Below, piece after piece: positions 62,180 through 64,000 of a DNA stretch of 64,000 bases. Origin of the DNA: Pseudorhodobacter sp. PARRP1 (GTDB lineage: Bacteria; Pseudomonadota; Alphaproteobacteria; Rhodobacterales; Rhodobacteraceae). The stretch covers positions 124,001-188,000 of the forward strand of contig NKIU01000002.1 of assembly GCA_002256245.1 (NCBI GenBank), given 5' to 3'. Each line of letters starts with the position of its first letter. The stretch's first letter is position 1. The notes under the pieces are model-generated. The model had not been told where the DNA came from. It worked only from the letters and a program-made list of their open reading frames with translations, and made no database searches. The position numbers and the translations under genes were made by a program.

Positions 62180-63388
62180 CTATTCGACGATGGTTATCAC
62201 CTTGCCATAGGGCGGCCTGGGCACCGTGTGGGGCACGGCCCACAGGATCGGGAACGACGGTGCAGGCGGCAGGGGCGCGTCCAGATCGGTGAGAATCACG
62301 GCAATCGAGGGGCGGACCACGCGGGCCTTTTCGAACAGATCGTGGAAATCGGTGCCGCCGCCGGTGCGCAGCGGTGCGTCGCGCAGTTGAGCCCATCCGG
62401 TCTGATCCAAGCGCGTCTGGGTAAAGACCGTCTCGTCAAATGCCATGAGATGCGCCTCGGCCCCGGTGCGGCGCACGATGGCTTCGGCTTCGCTGGTGAA
62501 CAACTGCAACGTCTGCGCGTCGATGGAAGACGAGGTATCAAGGCCGATGACGATGCGGGGTCGGTAATCCAGCCGCTGCCGTCCCGGCTCGAACACCGGA
62601 ACCGGGCTGCCCTGCTGTTCGGCATCGGCCATGCGGGCCACCCAACTGCCCGAGGGTCTGCGCCAGCTTGGGCGCGGGCGTTCGGTCAGCGCCAGCGCCA
62701 GCAGGCCGCGCAGATGGATTTCCCAAGGCACGGTATCTGGCGCAAGATCGGCCAGAACCGCGCCAAGGCGGCCTATGCCGGTGCCTGCTTTGCGCCCCGC
62801 CTCGAACGCACGCAGCACGTGGTTGCGCCAATCCGAGGTGGATTGACCTTTGCCCGCGTCTTCGGGCGCGCCACTGGCAAGATCAACCTCAAACCCTTTG
62901 GTCTTGCCCCAGTCGCGCAAGCGCTGGGCGCGTTTGGGGTCACGGTGCAGGGCCATCGCTAGACGGTCCACATCCCATTGTTCCAGCGCGGCAATGGCGC
63001 TTTGCGCGGGCAGCCCGGCTTCGGCCAGCAGCGCGGTCAGGGTCACGGCGGGGCGGGGGATGGCGTGGCCTGCAAGGATCAGTGTCTCATTGATGATGCC
63101 ATCGGCGGCAAGGCCAAAAAGCGAGGGGTCAAATGTCGCGCCAAGTCGTTCGGCCAGACCGGCTTGGCGTGCGGAATGGCGCAGGGCCACGTGCAGCACG
63201 TGATGCGCCACAAGGCCCACCTGCTGGGGCAGGTCCAATGCGTCAAACGCGGGGCCGTAGATGATGACATCGCCCGCCGTGCGCGTGGCCCCGCTGCCGT
63301 CGCGATGCAGGCACCAGAGTGCGAGCACCGCCAGCGTCGCATCGACCTCGCCCAGATGCGCCAGCGCGCGGGCGGCGCGGGTGGTCAT
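62180..63388 (-). CDS. DUF2201-type VWA/metallopeptidase-like protein
   Basis: 402 residues. N-terminal putative metallopeptidase domain with VAHHVLHVALRH (62-71), where the family HExxH is HHVLH, so the catalytic Glu is replaced by His. The C-terminal part is a VWA domain with the metal site LDTSSSID (about residue 297) and GGGTDFHDLF. Such proteins pair with MoxR AAA ATPases in chaperone-type systems. It overlaps the AAA gene by 4 bases (ATGA) and faces the dab operon. Function unknown. Confidence 0.85.
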   Translation of the reverse strand: MTTRAARALAHLGEVDATLAVLALWCLHRDGSGATRTAGDVIIYGPAFDALDLPQQVGLVAHHVLHVALRHSARQAGLAERLGATFDPSLFGLAADGIINETLILAGHAIPRPAVTLTALLAEAGLPAQSAIAALEQWDVDRLAMALHRDPKRAQRLRDWGKTKGFEVDLASGAPEDAGKGQSTSDWRNHVLRAFEAGRKAGTGIGRLGAVLADLAPDTVPWEIHLRGLLALALTERPRPSWRRPSGSWVARMADAEQQGSPVPVFEPGRQRLDYRPRIVIGLDTSSSIDAQTLQLFTSEAEAIVRRTGAEAHLMAFDETVFTQTRLDQTGWAQLRDAPLRTGGGTDFHDLFEKARVVRPSIAVILTDLDAPLPPAPSFPILWAVPHTVPRPPYGKVITIVE

Positions 63389-64000
63389 GGCAGGCCAGCG
63401 GCCCGACGCTCGGCGGCATAAGCGGCATAGGCCTCCGAGCGCGCAAAGGCCTCTTGCCAGCCGTTTTCAAGCGCGCGGGCGATCAACAACTCGAACCCAA
63501 AGCTGGCAAGTTCACTGATAGGCAGCCCGCGCTGCGCCAGACCGCTTTGCCCGCGCAAGTCGGCCAGGATTTCGATGGCGGCGGGCAGCGTGTCTTGCCT
63601 GACTGCGCCGACAAGGCCGTAAACCAGTGCCGTCAGGCCATGCAGGCTGCTTGGGTAAAGCGCGCTTCGTTCAGCGCGGGTGCTGCCCAACATCTGATCA
63701 ATATGGACGGTTGCTGCAATCTCGTCGGCCAGAAGCGCGAATTCGGCAGCGGCAGCGGTGCCTACGGTGCCTGCAATCATCACCTGCCGCAGGGCGCGGT
63801 CTGGCACGCTGCGCATGATCTGGCTTACGCGGGTCCAACTGCGCGGCGTGCAGGCAATCATCTGGCCGCGTCGCAGGCTGGCTTCGGTTGTCTCCAGCAG
63901 GTCTGGGCGGGTGCGGATGAAGGCCGCCACCGATGGATGGATGCCCGCGGGCACCGCATATTGGGTCAGCCAGTCGTCGGCGCTGGCCTGCACGATCATA
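63385..64000 (-). CDS. MoxR-type AAA ATPase, C-terminal part
   Basis: Partial: the frame is open to the window end, so the ATPase core lies outside. The 205 visible residues begin with the end of the AAA module (TPRSWTRVSQIMRSVPD, the pattern at the sensor-2 end of MoxR proteins) and continue as a helical region (TALVYGLVGAVRQDTLPAAI, LASFGFELLIARALENGW). Paired with the VWA gene, as in other MoxR/VWA modules. The Walker motifs cannot be seen. Confidence 0.7.
   Translation of the reverse strand, partial: MIVQASADDWLTQYAVPAGIHPSVAAFIRTRPDLLETTEASLRRGQMIACTPRSWTRVSQIMRSVPDRALRQVMIAGTVGTAAAAEFALLADEIAATVHIDQMLGSTRAERSALYPSSLHGLTALVYGLVGAVRQDTLPAAIEILADLRGQSGLAQRGLPISELASFGFELLIARALENGWQEAFARSEAYAAYAAERRAAGLP

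Noticed and set aside
59634-62396. 920-residue minus-strand open frame
   Set aside because: Antisense to dabA, which has its zinc residues in the plus frame; the minus frame shows no family pattern.
1-64000. CRISPR array, insertion sequence, transposase or prophage
   Set aside because: No regular spaced repeats, transposase motif or phage structural gene was seen; the repeats found are isolated palindromes.

Overview
The window reads as chromosomal DNA of an alphaproteobacterium in the Rhodobacteraceae (Rhodobacter/Roseobacter group). The signs are high G+C, a division/cell-wall cluster ending in murE-murF-mraY-murD, a PleD-type gene divergent from a DUF3572 gene, a dnaG-rpoD macromolecular-synthesis pair, a heterotetrameric sarcosine oxidase operon, and dispersed CCTCCGGCGGGGATATTT-type repeats. 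Genus level is inference; no rRNA gene is present.

Layout. 1-8.6 kb: end of ftsI, then translationally coupled murE, murF and mraY, a terminator, an interposed block (small outer-membrane barrel protein; two-gene membrane/TerB-like module), then murD on its own with a 26-bp palindrome in its leader. No ftsW follows. 8.8-15 kb: NUDIX hydrolase/DUF983 pair, EF-hand protein, an ECF sigma / small membrane protein / periplasmic metal-sensor operon, a PleD-like diguanylate cyclase, DUF3572, and a HAD phosphatase. 15-18.4 kb: a non-pyrrolysine MttB-family methyltransferase, then an H-NOX-like protein paired with a diguanylate cyclase. 18.4-23 kb: sulfate ABC transporter (cysA, cysW, cysT, sbp, small ORF) divergent from an Lrp/AsnC regulator. 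23-26.8 kb: a compact esterase/GST/VOC/DoxX operon with a LysR gene, resembling a quinone-detoxification set.

26.9-33.8 kb: two identical tRNA-Glu genes around a lytic transglycosylase, then recJ, glpX, hom, a small lipoprotein and a pirin. 33.9-38.7 kb: four Tad-type surface genes, including two paralogous TadG-like von Willebrand proteins. 39-46.8 kb: glutamate dehydrogenase and the soxBDAG operon with a coupled M20 amidohydrolase. 47-51.3 kb: dnaG and rpoD. 51.3-55 kb: a gtrABC-like glycosylation module. 55-57 kb: rsmB and a hypothetical gene. 57-64 kb: LysR divergent from dabB-dabA (inorganic carbon uptake), facing a VWA/metallopeptidase-like gene and a truncated MoxR-type ATPase.

How the parts may work together. 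Glycine-betaine-type demethylation (MttB family), sarcosine oxidation (SoxBDAG) and glutamate dehydrogenase suggest use of methylated amines as carbon and nitrogen source. The mttB-like gene and the sox operon share a similar palindrome in their leaders. Two diguanylate cyclases feed c-di-GMP signalling, each with a sequence oddity: Glu in the PleD phosphoacceptor position, and an H-NOX partner without its proximal His. I did not find a large unknown gene cluster. The most unusual items are these degenerate sensors, the quinone-type operon, the shared palindrome and the murD leader palindrome.
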